Shown piece by piece: positions 27,401 through 42,400 of a stretch of 64,000 bases of DNA. This stretch comes from Nilaparvata lugens (Eukaryota > Arthropoda > Insecta > Hemiptera > Delphacidae): NCBI RefSeq assembly GCF_014356525.2, contig NC_052515.1:24125212-24189211 (forward strand), read 5' to 3'. The position numbers and the translations under genes were made by a program. How positions within the stretch are numbered: position 1 is the first letter of the stretch; the number at the start of each line of letters is the position of its first letter. The notes below the pieces were generated by a model that saw nothing but the letters and a program-made list of their open reading frames with translations, was not told the origin of the DNA and ran no database searches.

Positions 27401-30400
27401 CAGTTTATTTTGATCAAGTCGATTAAAATCTCTAGATTGATATTTCTTGTGAGATAAGCTGATTGATTGCAAATAGTTGAATAGCTGAACATAATTTTGT
27501 CTCTTTCCCACATCTTCTGTTATCGACAGACGACGAAATTATCATCTGTTTTTCCAATGATGAATAATTATTATCCTTTTCATGACCTTCAGCGAGTTTT
27601 CCCAGGGATGAAACCTAGTGCAATCGAATTTTTATATCATAAACCTACTATGTTCCAAATTTCGTGAAAATCGTTGGAGCCGTTTTCGAGATCCGTTGGA
27701 CATATATAACTACATAACTACATAACTACATAACCACATAACCATATAACCATATACAGAAATTGCTCGCTTAATAATAATAGGATTTGCCTCCAATACC
27801 TCTATATTTCCAAATTCAATTAAAATTCATATTTATCTGAAATATTTCTATACTCTCAACATATTCAGCAATATCTCTATACATCTCTAGATTCTCCATC
27901 CCAATTAATCTGAAATATGTGACGAATTAGCTTAATTTCCTTACAACAAATAAATTCTTTTGAAATTGAAAACTTTTGCTCTCATGTGAGTTAGCCAGGA
28001 TAACGAGAGTTTCTGATATTCAGTTGCAATTTCTGAGCTGATTTGATTATCTCTATATTTATTGGCAATTGAACTGGTCTTATCTTGGAAAATTTGACGT
28101 AGTGCCAATTCGCTGTATAGAATGCTAGTTTCGCCAGATGATATTGAATGAAGATTAGAGTAATTTACATGCAACAACTGGAAATTATTCAGAAACGTGT
28201 TTGGTTCCAATGGTAAAGTTGAGAAAAGATAGTAAAAAATGGATGAAAAGCACATAATTCTATGACCTTGGGTAATCTGGAATCAAGAAAATTATCTCAA
28301 AATAGTATCCACTCATATGCAGCTCAAAGATAGTGAAATATTGAGAGGAAAATTGGATCATGATTTGTAATAATTTTATCAAGTCAAGATAAGTAAATTT
28401 TCATTGTTCCATAGTCTCCACATCTTCTTCACTGCTTTTTATCACTCATATAATTGAAGTATAAACCAGATTATTTTTTGAACTTGCTTTCAAATATAAA
28501 AATTAGGGTACTTTAGATAGTTGCGTATTAGGGAGATTCACGTTATAAAGTCAGCATATGATTAACATTGGTTAGCTATCCTTGTCTGTCATTTGACAAA
28601 GCAGACAGCTTTATCCTTTTCTAACTTCTCAAGCTAAGAAGAATGTTATGAACTACCAGAATATTCAATCTCAATCATAAAGATAAATCTAAAAGATAAT
28701 CTAAATCACGAAAAGATAGCCTATATCTTCTTGGTGAATATAGTATATTTGAGTTATAATCCTATTATATTGAGCGAGCAATTTCTGTATATGGTTATCT
28801 GGTTATGTATGTCCAACGGATCTCGAAAACAGCTCTAACGATTTTCACGAAATTGGGAACATAGTAGGTTTATGATATAAAAATTCGATTGCACTTGGTC
28901 TCATCCATGGGAAAACTCGCTGAAGGACATGAAAAGGATAATAATTATTCATCCTTGGAAAAACAGATGATAATTCAAGTGAGTGAGAGAGTGCATGTGT
29001 GTGGGACCAGGACTTCCTATATAACGGACCTGCGCCTACAAAAAAATGGCCGCCGTATGTGGTGGCCGGCATTGATATTTTAAACGGGAACTAGACGAAC
29101 TGAGATTTTGACAATCTGAAACGCTCTCTAACAGCTGATTAGTGATTTTTTCAGTAGGAATTTCTATAAGACCTATACGGGGGCATTTTTTTATAGGCTC
29201 AGGTAGTATATAGGAAGTCCTGATGGGACTGAGATAAAATTATGACTCAGCTGTTGAACTTTTCGAAGCTCGGTCCCCCGATATTATTTTGATAATTATT
29301 CACAAAAATCAACTATTTATATATATATCAGATATACCGGGATGACTTGAATCATAGCTATCTACTATAGAAGACGGTGGGAAAAGAAAACTGGCAGAAT
29401 GCCTTCCTATCATTTTCACTGTCTTTATAACGTGAATTTCACTATAGTTATTTTTCTTTTAGAAGATCAAGCTATGTTGTTGAGGTGGCTTCAAGGAAAT
29501 GATTTTCATGTATTCTTTGAAGGACCAAAGGCGGTGAAAAAGTGGCAACAATGTCTTCCTATCATGTTCATTGACTTTATAACGCTAATCTCACTATAGT
29601 TAATTTTGTTATTTTGTTTGGGAGATCAAGCTATGCTGTTGTGAGGACTTCAAGGAAGTGATTCCTCATCTATTGACTATAAATGATTCCATGAAATGCG
29701 GTCTACAAAGAAATACCATGAATTGCTTTGTGAAAAAGCCTCAACCATATGAGGAAAAGATGTCATATTGATCTAATACCCAGTCCACAACTCTTTCGAG
29801 GCTTCCAGGTTCAATTTATTGCTGAATTTTTTCTCTCCTAGTACTTCTTCCTTCTTTGTTGCACTTATTGATTGGTGTAACTGATGGTACCTATTGTGAT
29901 GACTCCCCATTGTTGAACCATTCAAGCTTCTTATTGTCATTGTATTGATTAAGTCTGTCAACGAGGAAGAGTGCATTGGTTAATGTTTGTGTAAAATACA
30001 GGACTTGATAGAAATGTGTTGATTATTTTACACTTCATATTTTATAGAATATGGTTTTCCTTATTAATTTGTCTCGTGAATAGACGTTCTTATTCTACCT
30101 GGCTTTGTTGAATGATTATTATTCTTTGAATATTTTTCCTCTAACTATTCTCCTCTAATAATTATTTGAAATATTCCTTCTCTTCTCTACCTATTCTACC
30201 TATTTGTCATTCCTTGATTGTAATTGACTACAAAATCTTCGTTCTTATTCTTTTCTATCCTTTTCACTATTTTTTCCTCTTGTATGGCAAAATTTTAAAT
30301 ATTGACTTTAATTGACTACAAGTTCTTCGATCTTATTATTTTCTATCCTTTTCACTATTTTTCCTCTTGTATGGCAAAGTTTGAAATAATATTTGAAAAA

Positions 30401-33400
30401 TTGAAAATTATTTGTCATTGAATTTAGGTCCGTATTACATTGGGCCACCAGTGGGATACCAAGTGTCTGAGCAACTCTTGAGGCATTTAATGCTTTAGTT
30501 TATTAGTTGGCCATTTTAGTTTCTAGTTGTTTTGGCCATTTTAGTTTCTAATTGTTTTGCATTCATTACACTAGGGTCGCCAGCCAGGAGACCTGATTCT
30601 GGTATCCAGCTTGATTCACACAAGGTCTAATAATAATTATTTACTAATAATAATAATTAATTACTGGTGGCTCTCTGGTATCCCTATGGTGACTCAGCGT
30701 GGTGGCCCAATGTAATGCGGGTCATAGAGTTGTTGGGTTCATTAATGCTTCGACGATTCAACATTTGTATGAGACAAAGAATTATTATTGAATTTTGTGC
30801 AGATGAGCTCAGCTAGTGTTTATGTAATGATGGATTAATTGATTGATTAGCTGTCTTTATTTAAGACCTAGGAGGGCGAAGTTAGGGCGCAGCCGGTCCT
30901 CTCTTAAGCTGTGTTTACACCAAAGCTATTAACAAAATGTTAATAACTTAATCCTTATAGATTCTATTAGATTGAACATAACTTATCATACACATTTTGA
31001 ATAATATTGTTGATGTAATATTCTTTTAGTCATTAAATGATTAGAAATATTGATCATTTTTTCCAAGCTATTGAAAATGTTGAGTTCAATGATCTTGCCA
31101 TTGTCTAAGGCTAGTTACACACAAATCGAGTTTTGGGCGTACGATTTTTTGCCGTTCTTCCTAAATTCTATTAGATTGAACAGATGATGTCAAACATGTT
31201 TTTGACATGAAAATGGCATGAATGTCCGAAACATGTTGTGATAAAATAATTGAAAAGGGTACTGAGATTTGTATTTCTATTTATATTAGAAGTAGCTCTA
31301 AAGAAGAAAGACAATGTTCTCATCCTTTTATTTTTGAGACTGATAGTCTCAAGAAGTTCATCACCAAAACTAAATTAAACTACTTGATATTAAGTTGTAT
31401 GAGTGTTACTTCAGTCTGAACAAGCTCAATCTGAAACACCGCCTATAAAGAAATTCACTTTGAACAGACAGCGTTCCTTATGAATAACATTACTTCTTCC
31501 AATTTAACCAATGCTGAAAACGCCTGAAGGCTGTGCAAAGAGCTAAAAATAAACTTTCTACTGGTGATATTTTCCAAAGTTTTTCGATTTGTATAAGTTA
31601 TCATCAAGCTATCAAAATGAAAAAGTTATCTCAGGAAAACACTTTTTTTCGATCATTACTTTTTGAGATATGAGCGCCTAAAGTTTAAATTTTTGGGACG
31701 GAACATTTCAAATTCGGTAAGAGATAAATCCATGCGATTTAGAGGATGATTTCTTCATGGTATTGTTGATCTAGTAAAACAAAAATCTTTTGAAAATATA
31801 AATTTTTGAGAAAGTTATTCAATTTACCAAAAATAACTAAACTAAAAGTGTTTTTTGGTCATTTTTCGTAAATTAAATAACTTTTTCAAAAATTGATTAA
31901 TATTTTCCGATAATTTTTGTTTTATGTTTGTTTTACCATGAAGAAATCATCCTCTAAATCTCATGGATTCATCTCTTACCGAATTTGAACTGTTCTGTCC
32001 CAAAAATTTTAACTTTAGGCGCTCATATCTCAAAAGTAATGATAGGAAAAAATGTTTTCCTGAGAAAACTTTTTCATTTTGATAGCTTGATGATACAAAT
32101 CGAAAAACTTTGAAAAATATCACCAGTAGAAAGTTTATTTTTAGCCTTTGGACAGTCTGAAACAATGCCCATAGTGGATTCCTTGTAAATAGTCAGCATT
32201 CCTTGTGAATAACATCACTTCTTCACATTCAACTAATGCTGACAGTATAATAGTGAATTGTCGCATTCATTGAAAGCTCTATCGTTAGTAAACTGTTGGA
32301 TTAAATAATTGTGAATGGAGTGTTATTGGAGCGTGTAATAGGCTGCTCTGCTTGCCGGGTTCCCGGCTGCTAGTAACAATATTACCAACACACAATAAGC
32401 TCAAAATGACAATGGCGAGTGACAATGACACCTGTCTTATCTAAACAGTGACAGTAGCTCACCTTATCTCTGTTACTTTAATCACTTTCTCTCTGTTTAT
32501 CACTATTTTTATCGTAGAGTCCTTGTCATAACAGGACCCACCTCATCAATTGAAAACAATTTTATTTTTGTCACATCCACATTTATGTGGATTATTGTTA
32601 TTATTATTATTATTATGGTAACTGTCCACTGGAACCGTATTCAACCGATCCGTTCGGTCGTTGGATCGGACGAATCTGCCGGCCGCTAATTCGGCCGAAT
32701 ATGGTCGTCCATTGGAACCGTTTATGTCAGTCTAGCAGTCTAGTTGCCAAATTATTGAATTAACTACTATCATAGCCACCAAAATTTTTCAAAAACAATG
32801 ATTATATTGAGATTTTGAAAATTGAATAAACAAATATCCAATAAATTAGTTATTCATTACAATAATCTTACCTTCAAAAAATATCCACTAAATTAGTTAT
32901 TTATTATCAAGCAATCTTTGTTCAGAGATTCCTTTGAACATTACAAGAATGATATCTTTTATCCCACAATGGAACATGCTCTTGAACCAAACTTATCAAC
33001 TTTTCATTGTCCATAGTTACAACTTTATAAAACAACAACTTTAAAAAACAAAGAATACTGTGAAACAATTTTAGGTTGGGAACACTTTGTTGTCTCAGCT
33101 CGATTAGTTAGTTCGGCCGGATAGAGCCGGAAAATCCCATTCAATTCGGATCGAAAAATTAAACGGCCGGAGACGGCTGTGCACGGCAATGGTGAGCCTG
33201 TTGCAATGGACGAGCATCTATTCATTTCTTTGTTTGGGGGATCGTTCGGACGAGTTCGGTAGTTTTCGGCCGTTGCTAGTTCGGACGAATTCGGTTCCAG
33301 TGGACGGCCCACCCTAACTAGCAGGTGACCTGTGCTCCGCAAGGGTCTAATTGGAAACTTGACAAACTGAAAACTTGACCTACTGAAATCTTGAATAATT

Positions 33401-36400
33401 TAAAATAGTCTTCTCATATCTTCTTCTTTCGTGTCTGGGAGCACACAGGGTCAAATACTATTCCAAAATTTAGCCGCAGAAACTGCTTTGTCATTTCATA
33501 AAATAATATCCTCCATCGTGCAATGTGTTCCCATATTTGGACACAGGTCATGAGGTGTTCATAGTTTTGAGTCATTCCACATTTGCACATTGCATCCTCA
33601 CTATAGCGGCCCATACACTGCTCGTGCATTGCACAACCTGCCATTTTTTGTATTGGCACGACCAGCTTGGCATGGCACGATGAGCGCCATACACTGCAAA
33701 TTCAGTTCGCTCCGTGCCGTGCTAGAAGTCGGTTGTGAAAGTGATATTTTTTGGCCTGGCGCGACGGAAATCAAACCTTTCCGGATTGCCATCGTGCCGT
33801 GCAATGCAGGACGTGCTTAGCACGACATTCCTAACACCCTGGCACGATCCTTCCTTTTTTGGCCCGTCCTGCAAGCACGACATGCAATGCTGGACCAGTG
33901 TATGAGCCGCGTATAACCTCATCTGACAAGCTCCGACCTGCATCTAGTGACACCTGTTCTCAAACGATTCAAGGACTTCCACGTAGTGTATGAGAACCTA
34001 AGAATTTAACCTCGTCATTATACATTTTGATAAATATAGAGACCTGAAGAGATATAATAGTAGGCCTGAATATTTTTCCATATTTAACCTCGATATAATA
34101 CACCCCGATATAGTACAGACCTCGTAATAGTACATTTTGGAGCCTTCAAGATGTATTTTTCCATTTAACCTTGATATAGTACACCCCGATTTAGTGCAGA
34201 CCTCGTAATAGTACATTTTGGAGCCTTCAAGATGTACTATATCGAGGTTCCACTGTATAACATTATCAACACCCAATCTATTAAAATCAGTATCTAACCT
34301 AGACAAATTAATACCTAACCTTTCCTAGCTGCCTGGTAATGACCCATAGTTGTAACAATGGTTTAATTAAGAATACTCTAGGTTGCAAGATAGGGAAGGT
34401 TTCATTCAAAAGCATTCAAGACAGTCAGAATCATGTCTGAGCTATGTCTGTATGCAGTTTTGACCTTGTTCTGAGATGAGATATTGGATAAGATCTCCTG
34501 AGATATGAATGGATATTGAAGCTGTAGGGATTTTATTGATTGATTGCGTTGATTTCCTTCTTGCAATGACCTTGGTTTGCTCATTTCTATAGTGAAATTC
34601 TTCGCTTCAAACTGTCAGCATTGCTTGAATGGGAGGCATTGATGTTATTTGGAAGGAATGCTGACAGTTGAAAGTGAACCTCACTATAGCTACGTTGAAC
34701 TTGGAAATATATTGTCATGGTTAATCATTGAATGATATTTTTCTCATTAATCAGATAGTCTGATATCTTGTGGGACAGGACTCCCTACTGTTGATGATAT
34801 TTTATATGATGTTGACTTTAGTTTATTATTTTGTATTTATTTATTTATTCAGTCATGTACAATATTAATACACTTATGTGAGAAGGCACAACAGGCTTAT
34901 GCCCAAAACTGTCCCTTCTCAATTTTTTACTATAGTCCAAATTAAATTGTAGGTTAAGCTACTATCACCTATAAAAATTACAACACTTAATAATAACACT
35001 TATTTTTTTGACACCTTTACTGTATCTTCACATGTACTCAAATACAGACTCTAGAATGGGTCCATACAGGAGGTTAAATCACTTGTTTATATACTGTATG
35101 TCTATTTTATTGAATAAAGAATTGAATTTTAATTTGATCTAGTAAACTCACTTTTACAACCGAAACTATTGTATTTATTTTCATAAAACAACGTTGTTTA
35201 TTAAATCTCTCAGTTTATAATTATAGTTTCTCTCAGTTTGTAGTTAGACAGGATAAACCCAAAACTGTTTCTGAATGGGTCTGTGGCGAATCATATGATT
35301 ACCACCTGTGATGTTTTCAACTGGTATAGTTTGTTTATCACTTGTAACAGTTTTATTTTCATATTTATCAAAAGTTCAATTTTGTCATTCAACATTAAAA
35401 TTATTTCATCATTCATCTAGTTTCATTTAATCGATTTCAACATAGGAATCATTAAATCAAATTCCTATAGGTCCATACTGGTCCATATGAGCGATTAATT
35501 CACTTTTTTATAATATTATATTGTATGCTTATTTTATTGAATAAAGAATTGAATTTTAATTTAATCTAGTAAACTCACTTTTGTATATCTCTGTTCATGG
35601 TGTACAGGGGCGGTCCGGTTCAGCTGCGGGTTCTCAGCTATGGCTGATTGCGTGGTCCCCCACCGGGGTCTGTGGGGTAAGCAGGCCTTACATTTTGGGG
35701 GCCCCTTCGCCTCGGGGCCCTCGGGGATCCCCGACCAGACGACCTGGCCAAACCGCCCCTGATAGTGTAAATTATAATTATTTATTACTTTTTTTACTTA
35801 TAGTGTTTTATTAACTAATTTTGTGTTTTATTTTATCTGTTTTAGTGGTATTCGGCTATGCGGCGACCATAATTCCGCGCGCCTACACGTTTTACGTGTC
35901 AACGGCTCTCTTTGCTTTATTCGGTCTAAAAATGCTCCGCGAGGGTTATTATATGTCCCCCAACGAAGGGCAGGAGGAATTCGAGGAGGTACAGTCTGAT
36001 CTGAGAAAGAGAGAGGATGAGGTACGTTTCTAATTCAAATATTCCTTCTCACTCACACTATTTTCCTCTATTACAATAGTTTTTCAAATTTTTATTTCGA
36101 CAACAGTAATCTTGGTTCTTCAAGGGCTCTGTTGTATGATAAAATACAAGATAATATTCTAATGCTCTCCTATTCTAATAACCATGTCACTACTGGTATT
36201 ATTAGTTTGTATTTTATCATGCAATAGTGCCAAAGTGGTAGATATTCAAGGATAGTGTAATATAGCTGTATACTATCCTTGGTAGATATTAGGGTGTCTG
36301 TATACAGAGTTCCAAATTCCAGTGGTCTTAAGAGGTTATACAGAGTGTTCTGAAAAAAGGTGCCCATAAACACACTCTGTTAAGCTATGTATTTTTCATG

Positions 36401-39400
36401 CGTTTTGTATGTAATTAAGGATTATTTTTTCAAGGTTGCGTTTGTCTATTATAGACTTATTCTACGTCTTTCTCTTCAAAATGAAATTTTCTACAAGTTC
36501 TGTAAGAAAATATTTTGTGTTTGTTGTACATTTAACATAGTAAATCTGCTTCAAACCTTGAAGAAACTTGTTTTTCGGGACCAAGTTCCGCGTATTTCGT
36601 CACATATCTTGAAACTTACTGTAGCTAACAGTCTGGAAACGGTTTTATTCAATTTTCAGTTCATTTTACATAAAGTACGCTGAATTTAACATCTTAATTA
36701 ACAGCCAACAAATACCCATAGGGCAGGGTAACTGAAATTCAGACGAAATCTTTCACCCTGTATAACTTGGTAACTAAGCATTTTCGGACCTATGTTAATT
36801 AGAACTTTTTTCTTCTTTTGATGTGAGGAATCACCCCCTGGCTTATGGGCACCTTTTTTCAGAACACTCTGTAGATATTAGAGATATCTTCTTCTACATC
36901 CTTTTATGACCGCTCTGACCGTTCTCTGTGTGCACACACCCTTATACAGGCAATGATAAGTATATTCTATTGTTTATCATTATTTTTTTATTTTATTCAA
37001 TATTATTATCTTGTTTTACTTGACAATATCTATTTGTATTTCAATATACATTTTCTAATGATTTTTCATCCATCCTTGTTCTTTGTTAGTTCCAACTCAC
37101 GGTTTGTTGAGGTCAAACATGTGAACAATAAAGTTTATCTATCTCTTTAAATAGCAGGCTTCTGCACCACATACAGAATTGCAATCTCACATTCTTTACT
37201 GTTTTGTCACATTGACGAAAAAGTAATTCGCCTATATTAATAGAAATTTATTGATGCTCGTATCAGCTTGTTGATGGCGATGTATATATAAAATGCGTCT
37301 TTTCTATTGTAGTTCATGGGGAAATTGACTTAGACCCTGTTGCACAAAAGCCGGTTATATTTTAAACGTAATTAATTTCACGAGAACCAATCAGAGAAAG
37401 CCTTTTGATAAGACGGCTTCTCTGATTGATTCTCGCAGAATTAATCACGATTAAAATTTAACAGACAGGGCAATTTGTGCAACAGGGCCATAGTCTTGTA
37501 GATCGAAATTGTGTGTACGAGCTTGTTGAAATCTATTGTAATAAATAACATCAATTGACAATTCTTTCAGTTATAGAAAGGTAACATGGTCATCAAAACA
37601 TCTAATAGATTCAAAGTTCAATAGTAGGCTCATTGCTTGTATATGTGGAATTTCTATTTTAAATGTTTTATTACTTTTGTGGGGGCAGAATTATCATAAT
37701 TAGTGTCCATTCTTCTAATATTGTTCATCAAATAGAACCATAAACATGATGGTTTCTCAATCCATTCCGAACTGCGATAGTATGATAGTATACAAATCGA
37801 AAAACTTTGAAAAATATCACCAGTAGAAACTTTATTTTTAGCCTTTGCTAAATTATCAAATGGAACTATAAATTTATTCATTCTTTAGATTTGTTGTAAG
37901 ATTATTTGGATTCACAACAATATCGTACAATTATGATTTTTCCCAAAATCGAATAAAATTGAATGATTGTAGGGTACAAATAAATGAAAAAGTGCCAATT
38001 ACCAATAATTTTCAAGAATTCAATTGATATTTTTTTGCAAAAACAATACAATTCAAGGCAATACAATTTGCAGTATTTGAGGTCATAAAGTGACCGCGCC
38101 TAAATTCGTGAGTATCTTTTCCGACTTAATTGGACACTATCAATTAATTAGGTTATCCTAATTAATCACTAATTGGTTGAATCTATGCTCGGAAATTGAT
38201 AATTACTGACCTCAGTTATTAATTTGTTCATTATAAAATATGAGAACCAGGTGAATGTAGCCTATAGTGAGGTCCACGTTATAATGGCAGTGTTTGATTA
38301 GCAATGGTATTGCTATCCTTGTCTAGCATTCAGCAAAGCTGATAGCGCTATCTCTTTCTCGCTTTGCTCTGTTGCCAAATCGTCTTTCAACAATGTAGAA
38401 TTAATAATTAATCAACGAAATATTTCATCTTAATTATGAAATTATTTAAAAATATAATTTCTTGCTTAATAAAATATAATTGATTATTCTAAACGAGAAT
38501 GAACCGTTAATATTTCATCAAAAAACCGAATTGATGAAAATGTTTTATTAATTTGAATAAAGTAGCCCATATAAGTGAAGTGATTTTATCAATAAACCTG
38601 TATCTGATACCGTTTATAGAAGGCATTGACAAGACAGTGGATCGGCAACGTTTTTCTCCTATCTTTCTCCACTGTCATTATAACGTGGACCTCACTATAG
38701 TGAATATCTCACACATTTCTTCAGCTCTAAACTAAAATTGAAAAGTAAAATAACAATTGATAATTAATAACAAAAGAATGATGAGAGTAGAAGAGACGAG
38801 GTAGGAAAAAAGTGAGAACTACCAACTTAACACATCAATAAGAGAAACTATAAAGTAAGTTAAGTAGGATCTATGGAACCCACATTCAATGTGAGTTAAT
38901 GATAATAATAATAATTATTAAACGAAAATCCAAAGTTAAATGCTGTAAACCACCCCGAAGACTTCTGCTACTGCAAATATTTACAACAGGGTTAAACGCT
39001 AGTTGATATTTTTCATGGATTAGTATTTGAATGAATGAGATTTCTCATCAATTTCCATTTGATGTTAAAAGTTGAATGTTTGAAAAATAAAAAACTAAGA
39101 ATGATAAAGCCGTAGTTGCAGTTGATAGAATAAGGGCTCGATATATTCCTATTTACAGCTTGAAACCTTCCAATTGTAAATCAAATACAGGTTTACTTAC
39201 ATCTCTAATTTAATATGTAAAAAAAATATGGAAAGTTTCCTCCATATAAAAGCCTATGTAAAATGAAAAGCGAAAAATGATAAGGCCATAGTTGAGGTTA
39301 ATAGAATAAGGGATCAATATATTTCTATTCCAGCTTGAAGCCTTTCAATTGTAAATCAAATTTAGGTTCACTTACATGTAATATAATATGTGTAAAAAAT

Positions 39401-42400
39401 ATTGGAAAGTTTCCTCCATACGTAAGCCTATGTAAACATGAAAATTCTGTTCTTTTCTTGCAGTCTAACGACCCCTCCTCTTCCTCAGACTCAAAAAAGA
39501 CAAAACGTGTATCGACTGTAAGTTGATAGTTGAAATATTCCGCACAAATTGCAGTCTGTTTTGTCTTCCTCTTTATTTTTTCTCAATGTGCATCAGAATA
39601 CTTTTAACCAGAATGGTGATGAAGCTTTCCTTAGATATCAGTTAATTTTGTCAGTGTTGTATAGCTCTTCTACTAGCTAAGGATTTGCTTCAGTATTTTT
39701 CTGCTTTAATAAAACTCCTTACTGTCACACGTTGTCTACTGCTCCACCCTAATTAATAACAATTTGAACTCAATCACTTGTTGCAAGAAAAATAATCAAC
39801 TAACTCAAAAACAAACAATTTTCTATTATGATGAATGACAGTTTTCACCTTATATTATATCATGCAATACCACCAAACCTAAGCTTGACTTCTGTGTTCT
39901 TTTATAATAGGTCTTGGCTCAGACACTTGCCACACTATTTATTGTTCCACTCTAATTAATAACAATTGAAACTTATACACAATTTGAAATATAAACAATT
40001 AAACAAAAATATTATGAATGAAAGCAATCTTACCTCACCTTATAAGCAATCCCACTGAACCTTAGCTTGACTTTTGTGTTATTTTATAACAGGTCTTGGC
40101 GTTGTGTTAGAATTTTCTTTTTATTGTTTGAGAATTAACATTCTCTCTTATTCATTATTCTCCACAGGATTAAGTAGGCTTCAAATTCAATATTTCTGCT
40201 GCTTAAATGCTTATCGCTATTGACGTTTATTTTATGATAGCACAGTCCTAATGATAAATATTCACTGTATGAAACTATTGAATCACTCACTTCTTACTAA
40301 TATTTAGGATGATTAGTGGAAAATTTTCGTTTCATGTTCAGATTAGTTATTAGAATTGTTCAAATTGAGCAATCACTAGAAAAAGTATTACTCTATTAGA
40401 TGTGAGTTTAGGATATTATGATATGAAGAAGTATAATAAAATCAATACTCAATAATTAGAGTAATTAATGAAAATGATTGTTTGCTTGCAGTTCTGTATG
40501 TTGATTGCAAAGTGATATGGAACTGAGAATTCATTATTCATCTTGATGAATTCCTTAAATTTAATTATTTATTATGTACATTTCTTCATTTATGTTAGAG
40601 ATTTCATTAACATTTACCACTTATCAGAGTTTTTACTCCAAATTCTGACTTATCCTGTACATTCAGTATGAATGTTTTATGTTTGTGCAAGATTTTTGTG
40701 TTTTGGCCTTCTGATTTTGTGTTTTTTTTCACTCAATTTTTGTGTTTTATGTCGGCTTGAATTGGTTTTTGTTTTTATTGAATCTATGCTGTAACCTCTA
40801 CACTTGCTGGATTTTTATATTTTTGCTAGATAATTTTTATGTTGAGCTTTCCTATAATCACTGTTGCAATGCCTGCAGCCTGATATCTAATAAGCTTGTG
40901 ATTTTTAGGGAAGAATATCTTCCTCAGTTTAATCATCAGGGATATTTAATGATTGTATTTCTCTTTCAGGATTTTTTCAAGATTCTATTTTTGGCTAAAA
41001 TGAACGAATTTGATTCTATGTTTTCTGTAGTCTAAAGCTTTCAGGTTCAACCGTAATAGTTGTCATTTTAACTTCTTGTTCATTGACAAATTTTAAGTTT
41101 TCTGTCTGTGTATTTTCAAAAGTAATGTTGATGAGTTACTTGTAGCTACTTAGTTCAGTTGTTGATATCCTATCATGTCATTCTAAAACCATAAATTATA
41201 ATACACTTTGTGACATAGGCTAATAGTGTAAAAATGATATGTTAATTTGAAAATATTCCTATTTAAAGTAAAAGCTTTGGTTTGATAGTAGTGAACAAAA
41301 TAATAATGGTTGAACGCAAGTTCCTCTTAAACTTTGAAGTTTCCCCATTGAAATTTTCCTGGGAAATGTCTTTACTAATATTCATGATGTTTTGAGTAAC
41401 TAAAATATATTTAAAAGTATAGAAATTCCAAATCGTTTCTGACTCAATAGATATTGTAATCAGATAATTATCTTGTATGTGGTTTTCCTTTCCGATTAAC
41501 TTATTAGTTGACTTGAAGTAGCAAATAACAATTATCCTTCAAATAAATCATTACATTCTAAACTATGATAATCGTTATTGTACGTCCACTTGAAAACTAA
41601 TAAAAAATCTAATTTTCCTTGAAAAATGAAATATCCACTTGTCTTATGGTGTCTCCTTAAAAAATTATTCCCATGTCGTATTTTTGCGAAGAGGAACTAT
41701 ACAAAATAAAATAATTTATCAAGTATTTCCTTGGAAAATAATTATGAAGGAGTCTCCCTTACAATAAAATCTCAACTTGCTCTATCATAAATTAATTGCA
41801 TTTTATTTATTTCTTTCTGAGTAGAGTTAAAAAGATTAAATCAAGTATTATGCTTTCACTAATATTATTTCAACTCAACTGTATGTTGTATTTTTTGTCC
41901 AATCCAATACAAATCCTTGAAATGGAAAAAATAAAATATTACAAGGAATGAATGAAAACTGTATAAATTATAAATATAATCAATCATATTTCAAATGTTC
42001 TATTTTTGTCTAATCCTCAAAACAAAACCACAAAACCTCAAATTTAATACAATATTTATTTTATTTGATTTAAACCTCAAATTTAATTTAAAAAATACAT
42101 AGGGCTGGTTTCCAAGCTCGAGATCCAGCTATGTTCTAGACTTGAATCGGCTTTAAACTCCAGAACCTATAGACTCAGAGCTTGGAAACCGGCCCATAGA
42201 ATCCAACCTAATCAACTTTAATCATTTTTTTTACACTTCTCACCCGTTAATATCCTGGGGCTCCAGCTGTTTAACTGGCCCGCTTTCTGTCTCTCCTCTC
42301 CTCTAGCTGCGTGCACAGGTGGACGACTCAAAGCCGGTGGTTGTTACTGGCTTGCCAGTTGTTGCCACGCTGCCAGTCACCATTGTGCCAGTTGACTTGA

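Larger units (their letters stand above)
19422..35845 (+). other. TMEM165 intron 2 (16.4 kb)
   Basis: A repeat mosaic: MITEs at 19537, 25186, 26217, 29009, 30430, 32619, 33606 and 34587; inverted-repeat elements at 27529-28978 and 31537-32157; a SINE (20003-20297); LINE pieces (23591-23830, 24773-25139, 33414-33600); minisatellites; and a hAT MITE (35605-35761). The stretches 21600-22110, 22430-23200, 25331-26216, 26468-27100, 29665-30220 and 34946-35596 show nothing I can name. Confidence 0.7.
36022..39463 (+). other. TMEM165 intron 3
   Basis: It holds a MITE (36340-36872), a foldback MITE (37336-37488), a piece of the 31.5 kb foldback element (37789-37850), a MITE (38262-38700) and a tandem duplication (39097-39443). 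The stretches 36873-37335 and 37851-38261 are AT-rich with nothing recognised. Confidence 0.7.
39518..42306 (+). other. TMEM165 intron 4
   Basis: It holds a 188-bp tandem duplication (39720-40099) and a small foldback (42103-42195, 'gctggtttccaagctc' / 'gagcttggaaaccggc'). The stretch 40100-42100 is AT-rich; a 97-codon frame at 40742-41035 looks like chance. Confidence 0.7.

Noticed and set aside
35581..35814. GC-rich frame as a CpG-island gene start
   Set aside because: The GC block is exactly delimited by hAT-type inverted ends and an 8-bp duplication.
40742..41035. 97-codon frame with membrane-like segments
   Set aside because: T-rich sequence gives F, L and C by composition; no intron-exon signals and no known family.
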